NCBI GenBank assembly: GCA_023150835.1
Contig: JAKLKB010000010.1
Location: forward strand, 17,036 to 81,035
Source: Myxococcota bacterium
Lineage (GTDB): Bacteria > Myxococcota_C > UBA6777
DNA length: 64,000 nt
Reading direction: 5' to 3'
The stretch's first letter is position 1. The number at the start of each line of letters is the position of its first letter. Both the position numbers and the translations under genes were made by a program. Of this stretch, positions 8,550 through 17,056 are shown piece by piece. Below the pieces are notes generated by a model. The model made no database searches, had not been told where the DNA came from, and saw only the letters and a program-made list of their open reading frames with translations.

Positions 8550-11500
8550 GGTCCACCTTCCTTCGTGCGCAAAGCAGCGTCATCCGCGACTTTTTTTCCT
8601 TTGGAGGGGGGCTCGCTCGGCGTTGGCGCTTGTTCCATCAGGGTGGAACTATAACGGAAGCCGCTGTCGGCCACCCCCGCAGAGGGGCGCTCTTCGATAA
8701 ACTTGTGGTAGTCTTTGGGGCGGAGTTCTTGGAGGCGTCCGAGGGACTTAAAGGTCCATTCGTTGTAGACACTGGCATTGTGGGAGACCCGCAAGCTGCG
8801 CTGGTAGAATGTGACGGCTTGGGCTTCGTAAGGCGCGGATTGTTTGAGAAGTCCTTCTTCGTACTGCATCTTCAGTTTTTCAAGAAGGTTGGACATCAAC
8901 TGTTTGCCTTGTGGGCCCCGAAGGAATCGTTTGGCAAGGGGGCGTCGGAACTTCCACGGAACTCCCCGAGATTTAAGGACTTCGATCAGTTTTTCCATGA
9001 CGTTCTTTTCGGCTTCTTTGCGAAAATCGGGCGCGGCAGCACTGCCGATGAAGCGAGAATAGTCAAGGAAAAGCTCGCCGACCCGAAAGTAAGAGGCGAT
9101 CCGCCAAGCGGGGTGCTTGTATTTTGCGACGACCTCGAACTTTTTGCTGGTTTTTTCCAAGGCTTTGAGTTTTTGTTGGAGAGTTTTCTTCATGGCATCT
9201 TGCGAGATGCCCGCTTTGAGTTGGATCTTGCGGTACTCAGCGAAGTCTTTTTCGGCATCCATAAAGCGGACATTGGCGGCAGCATCGATGGCATCGATGT
9301 TTTCTTTGTCTTTGTCAGGCAGGTTGTTGAAACGTCGAGGGATCAGCTCAAACTCTTTTTTGGCTTTGCTGACCAAGCGCTGGCGGTCATACACACGAGC
9401 GACTTCCATTTTGGCGTGAAGTCGTTGCCCAGCAGAGCCGTAGCCTTGTTTGGCGAATTCTTCCATCATGTTGCGATAGCGGGAAAACTCGCCGTTGTCT
9501 TTGTGGTGTTGTGCGATCTTGAGGTAGATGGCGACAAAGGTCTTATCGTCTTTGCTTTTTTTGCGCTTTTTGATCAAAGTGATGCCAGTACGCATCAAGC
9601 GTGTGTAATGTGCCATCGCAGCGGCGTTATCACCCATGGCCTCGCGAAAGATTGCGGCTTGGATGATGATGTCGTCGATCTTGGGATCTTTGGAATATTT
9701 GTTGGCGTATCGTTCGTAAAATGCGGCTGCACGGCTAAAATCTGCGCGACTCGCGTAGAGATCCGCAAGGCCAAGTACGGTATCTTTTTCAAATCGAGAA
9801 CCCGGATATTTCTCCAACATCTCAAGGCGAAGGTTCAGCGCTCTTTCGGGTTCTTTGGCGTTGCCGTAGTGGATCGATGCGTTGAAGAGAGCCGTGGGAC
9901 CGAGATTTTTGTTGTCAGGAAATTCACGAGCGATCTTCAAGAAACATTCTGCTGCGGGTGTGTACTGTTTTTGCCGCACGATACTTTCGCAGATCTTCAT
10001 CCCCGATCCGATGATCAAGTTACGCATCTCACCTTTGAATTTCCGATCGCCAAGATCGGGGACTTTGTAGAACTTCCATGCGGACTTGTTCAGTTTGTCC
10101 CATTCTTGTTGAAGCTGGTAGGTGTCGAGGATGAAGTGCGCGGAGAAGATCGCGTACTCGTGTTTGGGGTGTTTTTCGACAAGGAAGTAGAATTGGGGGA
10201 GGGCTTTGTCGAAGTGGTTGAAGTAGTAGTAAAGCAGCGCAGCTTTGTAGGAAACTTCGAGCGCACGGTCGCCTTTGGCGTAGTATTTGATGTGATCTTC
10301 ACAAGCATCAAGGAAGCTTTTGGCGATATCGGGCAGAGGTTTTTTCTCTTGAGCGCCTTTTTTCTCGGTGAGGTTTTCAGGATTGATCCGCTCTCGTTTC
10401 ATCAATAAGTCGTACGCAAGGATGGTGTTGTATGAAGCATCAAAAGAGTATTTACCTTTTGGATTGCTTCGGTATACGAGGATGTAATTGTCTGCGGCTT
10501 CTTTGAATTGACGGGATTTGTACTGGATCTCGGCCAACCAAAAGCGCATCTCGTAGGCGTTGTCGTCTGTTGGGAAGACATCGAGGTAGATCTTGTAAAA
10601 CTCACGGGCTTCGTCGAAAAAGTCCTGACGAAGGGTCTTTTGGGCTTCGTAGTGGCGATAACGAGCGTATTCGTTGAGTTGGGTTTTGACTTCGGAAACC
10701 GCTTCTTTGTATTGCTCGTCGTTGGCTTTGGTTTGGCTGAAAGACTTGACAAGACCGCCGAGTTTGGTGGCTTCGCGGATCGTGTCTGTTTTGGAGCGAT
10801 CGGCGTCGACGGCGCGTGTGATGTAGAGCTGGTATTTGACGGTGATTGGATCGTCAGGTTGAAGGCGCATGAGTGTGTTGTAGATCGTGAGGATGGCGGC
10901 TGTTTTTCCTTGCGATCGATAGATACCACCAAGGTTTTGAAGCATACGAAGATAACTATCTTCGCCGCCGATCTCGCGGAATCGGCGCTCGGCGTCGGCA
11001 GCTTCGCCGACTTGGCTGTAGGCCAGTACCATGTCGCGGAGGGCTTCTTTGAGCAGGGCGAGGCGGCGACTGTTGCTACCTTTAAAGTTCTCGGCATCAC
11101 GGGCATAGTTGATGACGGCGACGAACTTGTTGAGGGCGTCTTGGTAGCGGATCATGTTGTAATCGCACCACGCCACTTTATAGAGCGCAAAGCCGTAAAT
11201 GCTGGTGTCGCGGAAGCGCAAGACCATCTCGTACTGTTGTTTGGCGTTTTTCACCTGCCCTTTTTCAAAGTAGTACTCTGCAAACGCGAGGTAGGCATTT
11301 GGAATAAAGGGACATTTGGGATAAGTTCGCGCAAATTTTTGGAGGAAGGGGCGGTAGACTCCCAAACCTTTTTGGGTTTCGTTCATCTCGATCAGGTTTT
11401 TACCGAGGAAGAAGTAGGCCTCGCAAAGGCGTGGATAATCGGGATAATTGTTGATAATCTTGAAGTATTCGGTGGCGGCTTTTTTACGCGCCTCGTTGGC

Positions 11501-11956
11501 GCGAGCCCACGCTTGTGTTTGGAGGCGCTTTTTTTCGGGCCAATCCGGGCGGCCTTGAAAGTCATCATAACGATGGCCGATAAAGTCGTAGTACTTGCTG
11601 CTTTCCCAGTAGTGTTCGGCGAGACGGAAGTAGAGGTCGGCGCGTTGGTCTTTGGGGGTGGTTTCGATGATCTCGATCAGGGACTTGATCTGTTCGTCTG
11701 TGATCTGGCGCTGGCGCTCTTGGTTAAAGCGCTCAAAGGCTTGGAGCTTCATCGGGCCGCGTTTTTTGGTGTCCTCGACGGGAGCGACCTTCATTTTTTT
11801 GATTTCTTGGATCTCGTATGAGCGCTTCTTACTTTTGAGGCTCATGCCCTTTTTTTTGCGCAGTTCGCGATAAGACTTTGCGTCCACCGACTGCGGTACA
11901 AAAAGGGCCGTCCCCAAGAGAAGCGTAAAGATAGCACGGGAATACGCTCTCATCAC
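8546..11956 (-). CDS. Large periplasmic TPR protein, GltD (AgmU)-like
   Basis: This protein of about 1136 residues has a signal peptide (AYSRAIFTLLLGTALFVP, cleavage near VDAKS) without a lipobox, so it is probably a soluble periplasmic scaffold. Nearly the whole mature chain is tetratricopeptide and related helical repeats (DLYFRLAEHYWESSKYYDF, AYFFLGKNLIEM and about fifteen more), with Lys-rich stretches at the N-terminus and a Pro-rich tail. A GTG at 11956 and an ATG at 11953 both follow AGAGGAG; the ATG has better spacing. It overlaps the next gene by four bases and follows the GltC-like gene by 21 bp. The position between GltC and GltE homologues suggests GltD/AgmU. AgmK (GltI) is another TPR protein of the system but is far longer. 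Confidence 0.75.
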   Translation of the reverse strand: MMRAYSRAIFTLLLGTALFVPQSVDAKSYRELRKKKGMSLKSKKRSYEIQEIKKMKVAPVEDTKKRGPMKLQAFERFNQERQRQITDEQIKSLIEIIETTPKDQRADLYFRLAEHYWESSKYYDFIGHRYDDFQGRPDWPEKKRLQTQAWARANEARKKAATEYFKIINNYPDYPRLCEAYFFLGKNLIEMNETQKGLGVYRPFLQKFARTYPKCPFIPNAYLAFAEYYFEKGQVKNAKQQYEMVLRFRDTSIYGFALYKVAWCDYNMIRYQDALNKFVAVINYARDAENFKGSNSRRLALLKEALRDMVLAYSQVGEAADAERRFREIGGEDSYLRMLQNLGGIYRSQGKTAAILTIYNTLMRLQPDDPITVKYQLYITRAVDADRSKTDTIREATKLGGLVKSFSQTKANDEQYKEAVSEVKTQLNEYARYRHYEAQKTLRQDFFDEAREFYKIYLDVFPTDDNAYEMRFWLAEIQYKSRQFKEAADNYILVYRSNPKGKYSFDASYNTILAYDLLMKRERINPENLTEKKGAQEKKPLPDIAKSFLDACEDHIKYYAKGDRALEVSYKAALLYYYFNHFDKALPQFYFLVEKHPKHEYAIFSAHFILDTYQLQQEWDKLNKSAWKFYKVPDLGDRKFKGEMRNLIIGSGMKICESIVRQKQYTPAAECFLKIAREFPDNKNLGPTALFNASIHYGNAKEPERALNLRLEMLEKYPGSRFEKDTVLGLADLYASRADFSRAAAFYERYANKYSKDPKIDDIIIQAAIFREAMGDNAAAMAHYTRLMRTGITLIKKRKKSKDDKTFVAIYLKIAQHHKDNGEFSRYRNMMEEFAKQGYGSAGQRLHAKMEVARVYDRQRLVSKAKKEFELIPRRFNNLPDKDKENIDAIDAAANVRFMDAEKDFAEYRKIQLKAGISQDAMKKTLQQKLKALEKTSKKFEVVAKYKHPAWRIASYFRVGELFLDYSRFIGSAAAPDFRKEAEKNVMEKLIEVLKSRGVPWKFRRPLAKRFLRGPQGKQLMSNLLEKLKMQYEEGLLKQSAPYEAQAVTFYQRSLRVSHNASVYNEWTFKSLGRLQELRPKDYHKFIEERPSAGVADSGFRYSSTLMEQAPTPSEPPSKGKKVADDAALRTKEGGP

Positions 11957-11977
11957 ATATTTCTCCTCTGGTGAGTT

Positions 11978-13675
11978 TTAGCGGTGACACTCACCTTTGA
12001 TGCGATAACGGTAATAGCCGAGTTCATCGATCCAATATTCGTTTTGGAAAGGCCAGAAGGTGTAATCGTCAGCGACAGAGACGGAGATCAGCTTGCGGTC
12101 TTCGTTTTTTTTGCCTTTGACGCGCATGGTGAAGCCGCCCGATTCGTTGGCGGCTTTGTTGATACGTTCTTTTTGGGCGCTGAGGGTTTCGTATTGGATC
12201 TTGAGGGCCTGTCCGATGAGTCCTTGGAGTTCGGTTTGGGCTTTGAGGATGCGTTCGCGAGCGCGAGCGCCGGCTTCTTTGATCTTCTTTATACGTTCTT
12301 CACGGAGGCGTTTTGCCATCTCAAGGCCGATGGCGGATTGTTGCCATGCTTGGCTGCTTTGTTGGATGATGGCGAGTTCGCTTTCAAGTTCTTTGATATA
12401 AGAGAACAAGACTTGTAGCGGTTTGTCTTGGAAGGTGAGGTTGAGGATGCGCTGGAACATCTGCTCGCTTGGATCGTCCTCGAGTCCTGCGACTTTGGTC
12501 TTTTCTTCTTGTTGATTGCGCAGTTCACTGAGGGCCTTGTACATCGCTTCGTCGTTGGGGTTGCGTTGAAGGAAGCTGTTGAGCGAAGCAACCAGCGGGC
12601 GGTACTGGGAAAGATAATCTTGAACGATCTTTTTGACTTCTGTATAGCGGCAACGCTCGAAAAAGCTGACGGCTTGGAGGATGCCGACTTCGGGGTAGTA
12701 TTCGTTTTTGAAGTAGGGGGAACGAAGAGTATGGATGATCCCAAGGGTTTCTTCGTACTTGCCGCGTCGCAAAAAGGCCCAAGACATCTCAAAGAGTGCA
12801 TCCAGCCAACGGGGGCTATTGCGGGGGATGGCTTGGTACCAGTAGGTGGCCCCGCCGAAGTGTTTTGCGCTGTAGTGGATGCGTGCGATGCCCATGATCC
12901 CGAGTTCAAAGACGCGTTGGCGCATCTCTTTGTCTTGGATGCGCATGGCGGCGCGTGCAGCGCGTTTGAAGGCTTGAGCCGATTTTCCCGCGAGTTCTTT
13001 TCGGTCGGAGGTGTCATAGATCGCGCCGAGGATGTATTGTGCGCGGGCGTAGAATTCGGGTTTTTGAGAACGAACGCGATTTAGCAAGCGTTGCGCGAGG
13101 GGGAGGCGTTTTTCGAGCGAGAGGTCTTCGCGCAAGTAGTAGTATTTACCGAGAAGATAAAGCAATTCGTCGCGGTATTGATTGGGGAAGTCACTTACGT
13201 TAAAGCTGCGCAGTTTTCCGAGGAACATCGACTCGTTTTGAAGTTTTCGACTGACCGTGATGGAGTAGGTGAGGGCGCGTTTGAAGTAGCGGTGGCTGGC
13301 CCCTGCGCGGATGATATCGGTGAAGTAGTCGAGTGCGGCGTGAAACAAGCCCATCCGATAGAGAGAGAGGGCCAGTTGGAACTGTGCGGCTTGGAAATAA
13401 CGGGAACCAGCGGCGTCTTTAACGACACGGTAAAACATGAGGCTTGCTGCGGCGTAGTTTTTGTCTGCGTAGAAGGTGTTTCCACGTGCCATCTCGCGGC
13501 TACCGGCTTGTTTGTTGAGTTTGATCGGGCCGAACGTGAATCCCCTCCGCCCGGGGGGTTCTTGGTTGTTGTTTTCAAAGATATCAAGTTGGGCTTGGGC
13601 AGGGAAAGTGAAGCCCAAGCCCATGAGCGCGCCACAAAACAGCGCCAATCGTTTCCAAAGCGGACGTGCCATCAT
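11978..13675 (-). CDS. gltC: GltC-like periplasmic TPR protein
   Basis: Starting at ATG 13675, seven bases after AAGGA, this is a 565-residue protein with a signal peptide (MMARPLWKRLALFCGALMG, cleavage near FPAQAQ). Tetratricopeptide-like helices fill about residues 55-400 (YFQAAQFQLALSLYRMGLF and others), followed by a long charged helix around 440-490 and a short C-terminal domain rich in aromatics (DDYTFWPFQNEYWIDELGYY). It lies between the beta-barrel gene and the large TPR gene, with short spacers on both sides. In Myxococcus, GltC is a periplasmic TPR protein encoded directly after the barrels GltA and GltB; the same barrel-TPR order is found here, which is the main support for the name. 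Confidence 0.72.
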   Translation of the reverse strand: MMARPLWKRLALFCGALMGLGFTFPAQAQLDIFENNNQEPPGRRGFTFGPIKLNKQAGSREMARGNTFYADKNYAAASLMFYRVVKDAAGSRYFQAAQFQLALSLYRMGLFHAALDYFTDIIRAGASHRYFKRALTYSITVSRKLQNESMFLGKLRSFNVSDFPNQYRDELLYLLGKYYYLREDLSLEKRLPLAQRLLNRVRSQKPEFYARAQYILGAIYDTSDRKELAGKSAQAFKRAARAAMRIQDKEMRQRVFELGIMGIARIHYSAKHFGGATYWYQAIPRNSPRWLDALFEMSWAFLRRGKYEETLGIIHTLRSPYFKNEYYPEVGILQAVSFFERCRYTEVKKIVQDYLSQYRPLVASLNSFLQRNPNDEAMYKALSELRNQQEEKTKVAGLEDDPSEQMFQRILNLTFQDKPLQVLFSYIKELESELAIIQQSSQAWQQSAIGLEMAKRLREERIKKIKEAGARARERILKAQTELQGLIGQALKIQYETLSAQKERINKAANESGGFTMRVKGKKNEDRKLISVSVADDYTFWPFQNEYWIDELGYYRYRIKGECHR

Positions 13676-13779
13676 GTTTTTTTCCTTACATAGGCAAGAA
13701 GGACTCGGGGACAAGGCCGACGCCACGGACGGGGTTGAGTAGGCAGGCGAGCGTGTTTTTGGTGCATGGTGTGTGTGGA

Positions 13780-14475
13780 TTAGCTGGTATAGAGCGACGT
13801 GACGGGAAGCACAAAGCCAACACCAAAGGTTGCGACGAGGTTGTGGTTGAGCACACTCACGCTGCCGCCAAGTAGGTTCTGACTAAAGATGTAGTCACGG
13901 ATGTCCATGCGCACAAAAAACCAGCTTGCGAGCATCCATCGCATACCGAGGCCAAAACTTACACCAAAGAGATCACTTCGGTTGGTGCGGATATACCCAG
14001 CACCCGCCGTAATGTAGGCGTCGATATCAACGATGGCGTTGCCGGCCTGAAACTTTCCGGGAAAAGGCGTCCAAACAAAGCTGCCAAATGCCATGATCTG
14101 AGGCCGCGCAAAGTCAGGGTTGATCTTGAGTGTCGTTCCATCGGGAGCAGGGGTGGTTCCTTCGCCTGCGCGCAAGCGATCAACGATGGTGGTATTGAAG
14201 CCTGTGCCAAACAGGCCCATCAGTTCGAATCCAAAGGATTCGGTTGCGTGGAAGGTGTAGCTTCCGCCGCCCATGATCACCTGCATAAAGCCGTCGTTGA
14301 TGGAACCTGCGAAGATCCCACTGATCTCGTGGCGTCGCTTCTTTGTGATGGACTTGAGTTGAAAGACGTCCACGCGATCTTCGGTGAGTGGGGCTGCGAC
14401 GGCAGATGTCGGCAGTCCGAACCACAACAGGCATAGCGAGAGGAGTACGGAAGAGATCAAGCGTTCTGTGCGCAA
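13780..14475 (-). CDS. Outer-membrane beta-barrel protein (OMP_myx_plus type; GltB/CglE-like)
   Basis: This 231-residue protein has a signal peptide (LISSVLLSLCLLWFGLP, cleavage near AVAAP) and a mature part made of about eight amphipathic strands. The pattern ITKKRRHEISGIFAGSINDGF, a DRLR segment, then PQIMAFGSFVWTPFPGKF and IDAYITAGAGYIRT is typical of the small myxobacterial outer-membrane barrel family. The start is TTG at 14475, seven bases after GAGG; no ATG fits. It follows the CglB-like gene and precedes the GltC-like gene, the place a GltA, GltB or CglE homologue would have. Which of these it is cannot be settled by eye. Confidence 0.75.
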   Translation of the reverse strand: MRTERLISSVLLSLCLLWFGLPTSAVAAPLTEDRVDVFQLKSITKKRRHEISGIFAGSINDGFMQVIMGGGSYTFHATESFGFELMGLFGTGFNTTIVDRLRAGEGTTPAPDGTTLKINPDFARPQIMAFGSFVWTPFPGKFQAGNAIVDIDAYITAGAGYIRTNRSDLFGVSFGLGMRWMLASWFFVRMDIRDYIFSQNLLGGSVSVLNHNLVATFGVGFVLPVTSLYTS

Positions 14476-14604
14476 TGCAATACCTCACTCGAACAAGATT
14501 CGGAGGAGCCAACCAGCGCGATCGGGGGTTTGTTGCTCTCTCGGGGTCTATGACAACGTATCATGGCGAACGATCGGGTTTATTCGTAGAAGATCCAATG
14601 TGTT

Positions 14605-16029
14605 TCAATTGCCGGGTTTTGCGAGGTATACGACTTTGATCTTGGCCCCGGGCTGGGGTTGTTGTTTGGCGGCACCGCTGAGTTTGATGATGTGTTGGTT
14701 GCTGCCCGCTGCGGGGGGGATGTACAACCAACCATCTCCATAACATTTGTTGGCGGGTCCGCATTCTTGGGAACCGACGCAAGCTCCGTTGGCATTGCAA
14801 TCGCCGACAATTGGGGCTTTTGCGATCTCTTCGACGCTACCGTTGGGTTGTGTCACGCGAACGATCAACCCGTTCGGATTTTCTGGTTTTTTCGAGAGTA
14901 CGATGTTTTTGAGGCGATCAATGATGGCTCCTGCGAAACGCAAAAGAGCTTCACGGAATCCGTTGTCATCCCCGCAGATCGGGAACCAGCGTTCGTTGGG
15001 ATCGCCTGTACTTGTCTGCGATATGAAGTCAAACAGACGGAAACCTCCTGCAGCATCGGCATCTGGGGATTTACAGCCGCCGCATTTTCTTGACACAGGA
15101 ACAGGAGTTAAATATTCGCATTTTCCGCCACCTGTGCCACATTCGCTATTTTGTGTGCAACCACCTTGCGGATCGATCGGGGTTTGTGTTCCGGGCTTGT
15201 TGACAAAGGGATTGCCAATCAAGCCAGACACGATCACTTCGCGTTTGAGGCTTTTGATGAAGTCGATGTATTTGCTCACGCTGACGAGCTTGTCCATCTG
15301 CCCTTTTTCGGGTTGGCCGTCAGGGCCGATCAAAGGGTTGCCTTTGTCGTCCGTCAACGTCACGCTTGGGGGGATAAAGCAGGTGTCAGGTGTGCGCTTT
15401 TCGTCGAGCTTGCCTTCGTGCGAGCAATCGTCTTCGTCGGAGATGATAATGATGGCAAGCAAGGAACCTTCGCGTAAAAAGCCCTTGTTGTCGATATCCG
15501 CGAAACCTCCGTTGGCGCTGTTGCTGAGCGCGGCTTTGATGGCTTCAAGGTGGCGTTCAAAGTTGGAGCCTTTGGTGCCGACGGCTGCGTTTTTGGTGAA
15601 GGCTTCGACGATTTGTTTGGTGGTAAAGCTGGAGGTGATGATCTTGGGGGTGCCGGGATCGGCTTGAACGAGACGTCCCCAGCCCTTGGGGTTAAAGACT
15701 GTGTCCATGTCTGTGGTCAAGATGCCGATTTGGAAGTCTTTGACATCTTTGTTGAGCAATTCTTGGATGAAGCGCTCGAAGTTGTTGCGAAGTTTGGTTT
15801 GTTCTTCGGCCATCGATCCCGAACTATCGATAAGAAAGAGGATGTCAACGCCTTTGTCGGCACCTTGGCTGCCGACGTCTTCGGGGACGATGTAAGTGTT
15901 GTTGGGGAGAGATTGTAGCGGATAAGAGTTGCAGCCCACCACAACAGGAGCGAAAAGCAGGCCAATCAGCCCGACAATCCGAAAGAACGAGGGCCATTTT
16001 TGAGAGCGACGAGCGGCTTGGAGTCTCAT
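14605..16029 (-). CDS. cglB: VWA-domain lipoprotein, CglB-like surface adhesin
   Basis: The start at 16029 gives a 474-residue lipoprotein with lipobox VVVGC (Cys33). A von Willebrand A domain follows at about 60-260 and its MIDAS metal site is intact: DSSGS with Asp68, Ser70 and Ser72. A long Cys-rich part follows (CGTGGGKCEYLTP, CGGCKSPDAD, CNANGACVGSQEC), then a short beta-rich end. Myxococcus CglB is a VWA lipoprotein adhesin exposed by the gliding machine at focal adhesions, and size, lipobox, MIDAS and cysteine content all agree. It heads the leftward cluster and diverges from the CglC-like and GltJ genes. An upstream in-frame ATG at 16083 would add 18 residues without a better signal peptide. 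VWA lipoproteins occur outside motility too, so the name depends on the neighbourhood. Confidence 0.72.
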   Translation of the reverse strand: MRLQAARRSQKWPSFFRIVGLIGLLFAPVVVGCNSYPLQSLPNNTYIVPEDVGSQGADKGVDILFLIDSSGSMAEEQTKLRNNFERFIQELLNKDVKDFQIGILTTDMDTVFNPKGWGRLVQADPGTPKIITSSFTTKQIVEAFTKNAAVGTKGSNFERHLEAIKAALSNSANGGFADIDNKGFLREGSLLAIIIISDEDDCSHEGKLDEKRTPDTCFIPPSVTLTDDKGNPLIGPDGQPEKGQMDKLVSVSKYIDFIKSLKREVIVSGLIGNPFVNKPGTQTPIDPQGGCTQNSECGTGGGKCEYLTPVPVSRKCGGCKSPDADAAGGFRLFDFISQTSTGDPNERWFPICGDDNGFREALLRFAGAIIDRLKNIVLSKKPENPNGLIVRVTQPNGSVEEIAKAPIVGDCNANGACVGSQECGPANKCYGDGWLYIPPAAGSNQHIIKLSGAAKQQPQPGAKIKVVYLAKPGN

Positions 16030-16518
16030 GGTTTCTTGGCTCCATCCCAATGAAGGACAGTCAAACGTAAAGCGCCGAAACACAAAGCGAATGAAATCGT
16101 CGATACAAAAACAAGTGTTGATTCAAGCAGATACGACGAAGGCGCAAAAAGCATCCACATCATAAACCATTCAAACCACCTTGGCAAGAGCGTTGATATT
16201 TCGCTTTCTGGGTGTCTCTTGTGGAGGGGCGTGTGTGGAGGGGCGTGTGCGGTTGGGGTGGTTCGAGAAGGGGGGACAGGCTGTCGTTGTGAATATCTAC
16301 TTTGAAAACAGCCGTTTAAGTGAATAGAGAAGGGGGGGTGATGTATTTCGTGCTTGGATTGCAATCGCTGTTTGTGTTATCTTCTGGCGGTATGTGGTTA
16401 GACCTTCCTTTAGGCAGGCCAAATCAACTCGTGGGCGTAGATCGTTTTGCTCGGGTCTGCGTATGGATGTTCCAAACGCCCCAAAGCAGGGTTGATTGGG
16501 CAAGGAGAAGAAAAAAGG
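16030..16518. other. Divergent intergenic control region between cglB-like and cglC-like genes
   Basis: This 489-bp gap separates the leftward and rightward arms of the gliding-type cluster and must hold promoters for both. I see no gene in it. It is richer in A/T near 16080-16170 and contains short direct repeats (GTGTGTGGAGGGGC twice near 16220-16245). A possible rightward promoter is listed separately; no leftward promoter could be chosen with confidence. Confidence 0.6.
16354..16382 (+). promoter_or_regulatory. Possible sigma70-like promoter for cglC-like/gltJ
   Basis: TTGGAT and TTATCT stand 17 bases apart, about 137 bp before the CglC-like start. Both hexamers are only partial matches, so this is a weak candidate. 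Confidence 0.3.
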
Positions 16519-16923
16519 ATGCAGGGCTTTCGGTGGTTTCTTCTGGTGATGCTGATGGGCGTTGGTGTGTATGGAGCGGGTTGTGGTGGTTCAGAAGTCG
16601 GAAAGCGTTGTAGTCTCAACGAAGAAAACATCAAAGAGCTTCAGAGATTAAGTGCTTCGCCGAACAACGCTGCGGTGTTGTTGGAACCGTCTTTTGAGTG
16701 TGAGACCGGACTTAATTTTTGCATTGGTTCTGGTTACGACGAACAAAAGAAAGCCAACCTCGGCTATTGTTCCAAAGTGTGCGCAGTGACAGAGGACTGT
16801 CCAAAAGACTTTTCGTGCTCAGACTTTTTCCCCGTTCCTTCGCAAAGTTTGCCTGCATCCGTTCCGCAATCGATCAAGGATCTTTCAGGAAAAAAGCTCT
16901 GTGTGCGCAATAGCATTCCGTAA
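16519..16923 (+). CDS. cglC: Small Cys-rich lipoprotein, CglC-like
   Basis: The 134-residue product starts MQGFRWFLLVMLMGVGVYGAG. Lipobox GAGC gives a lipidated N-terminal Cys, followed by an EVGKRCSL segment and a compact domain with paired cysteines (FECETGLNFC, GYCSKVCAVTEDCPKDFSC). The ATG at 16519 sits just after GGAGAAGAAAAAAGG. From memory of the family, Myxococcus CglC also opens with a .LGKPC.L segment and carries a GYCS.AC motif. The gene faces away from the CglB-like gene and is followed by gltJ, which supports a motility role. Being so short, it could also be a general surface lipoprotein. Confidence 0.6.
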   Translation: MQGFRWFLLVMLMGVGVYGAGCGGSEVGKRCSLNEENIKELQRLSASPNNAAVLLEPSFECETGLNFCIGSGYDEQKKANLGYCSKVCAVTEDCPKDFSCSDFFPVPSQSLPASVPQSIKDLSGKKLCVRNSIP

Positions 16924-16925
16924 AC

Positions 16926-17002
16926 TCAACCCCAAAGCCATCAATGGGGTTTGAGACTTGTGTGGCTCGATCTTTGTGGAATGCTGGCCTTTTTGAAGGC
17001 CA
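16926..17002 (+). promoter_or_regulatory. Two hairpins between cglC-like and gltJ
   Basis: TCAACCCCA and TGGGGTTTGA (16926-16954) pair with one bulge, and TGGCCTT pairs with AAGGCCA (16985-17002). No T-run follows the first one directly, so neither is a textbook intrinsic terminator. They may set mRNA stability or partial termination before gltJ. Confidence 0.5.
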
Positions 17003-17056
17003 CACCGATCCAAGGCAGGACGATCACAGAGACTCGAACGAAGGAGAGGCGCGAGA

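Noticed and set aside
8504-10408. Plus-strand open frame of 634 codons
   Set aside because: It lies antisense to the TPR genes, which have signal peptides and repeat patterns. Its product is Phe/Val/Gly-rich without any domain.
10508-11821. Plus-strand open frame of 437 codons
   Set aside because: It is antisense to the GltD-like TPR gene and has no recognisable domain or ribosome-binding site.
14221-14240. tRNA-like GTTCGAATCC box
   Set aside because: It lies inside the barrel gene and no acceptor, D or anticodon stem can be formed around it.
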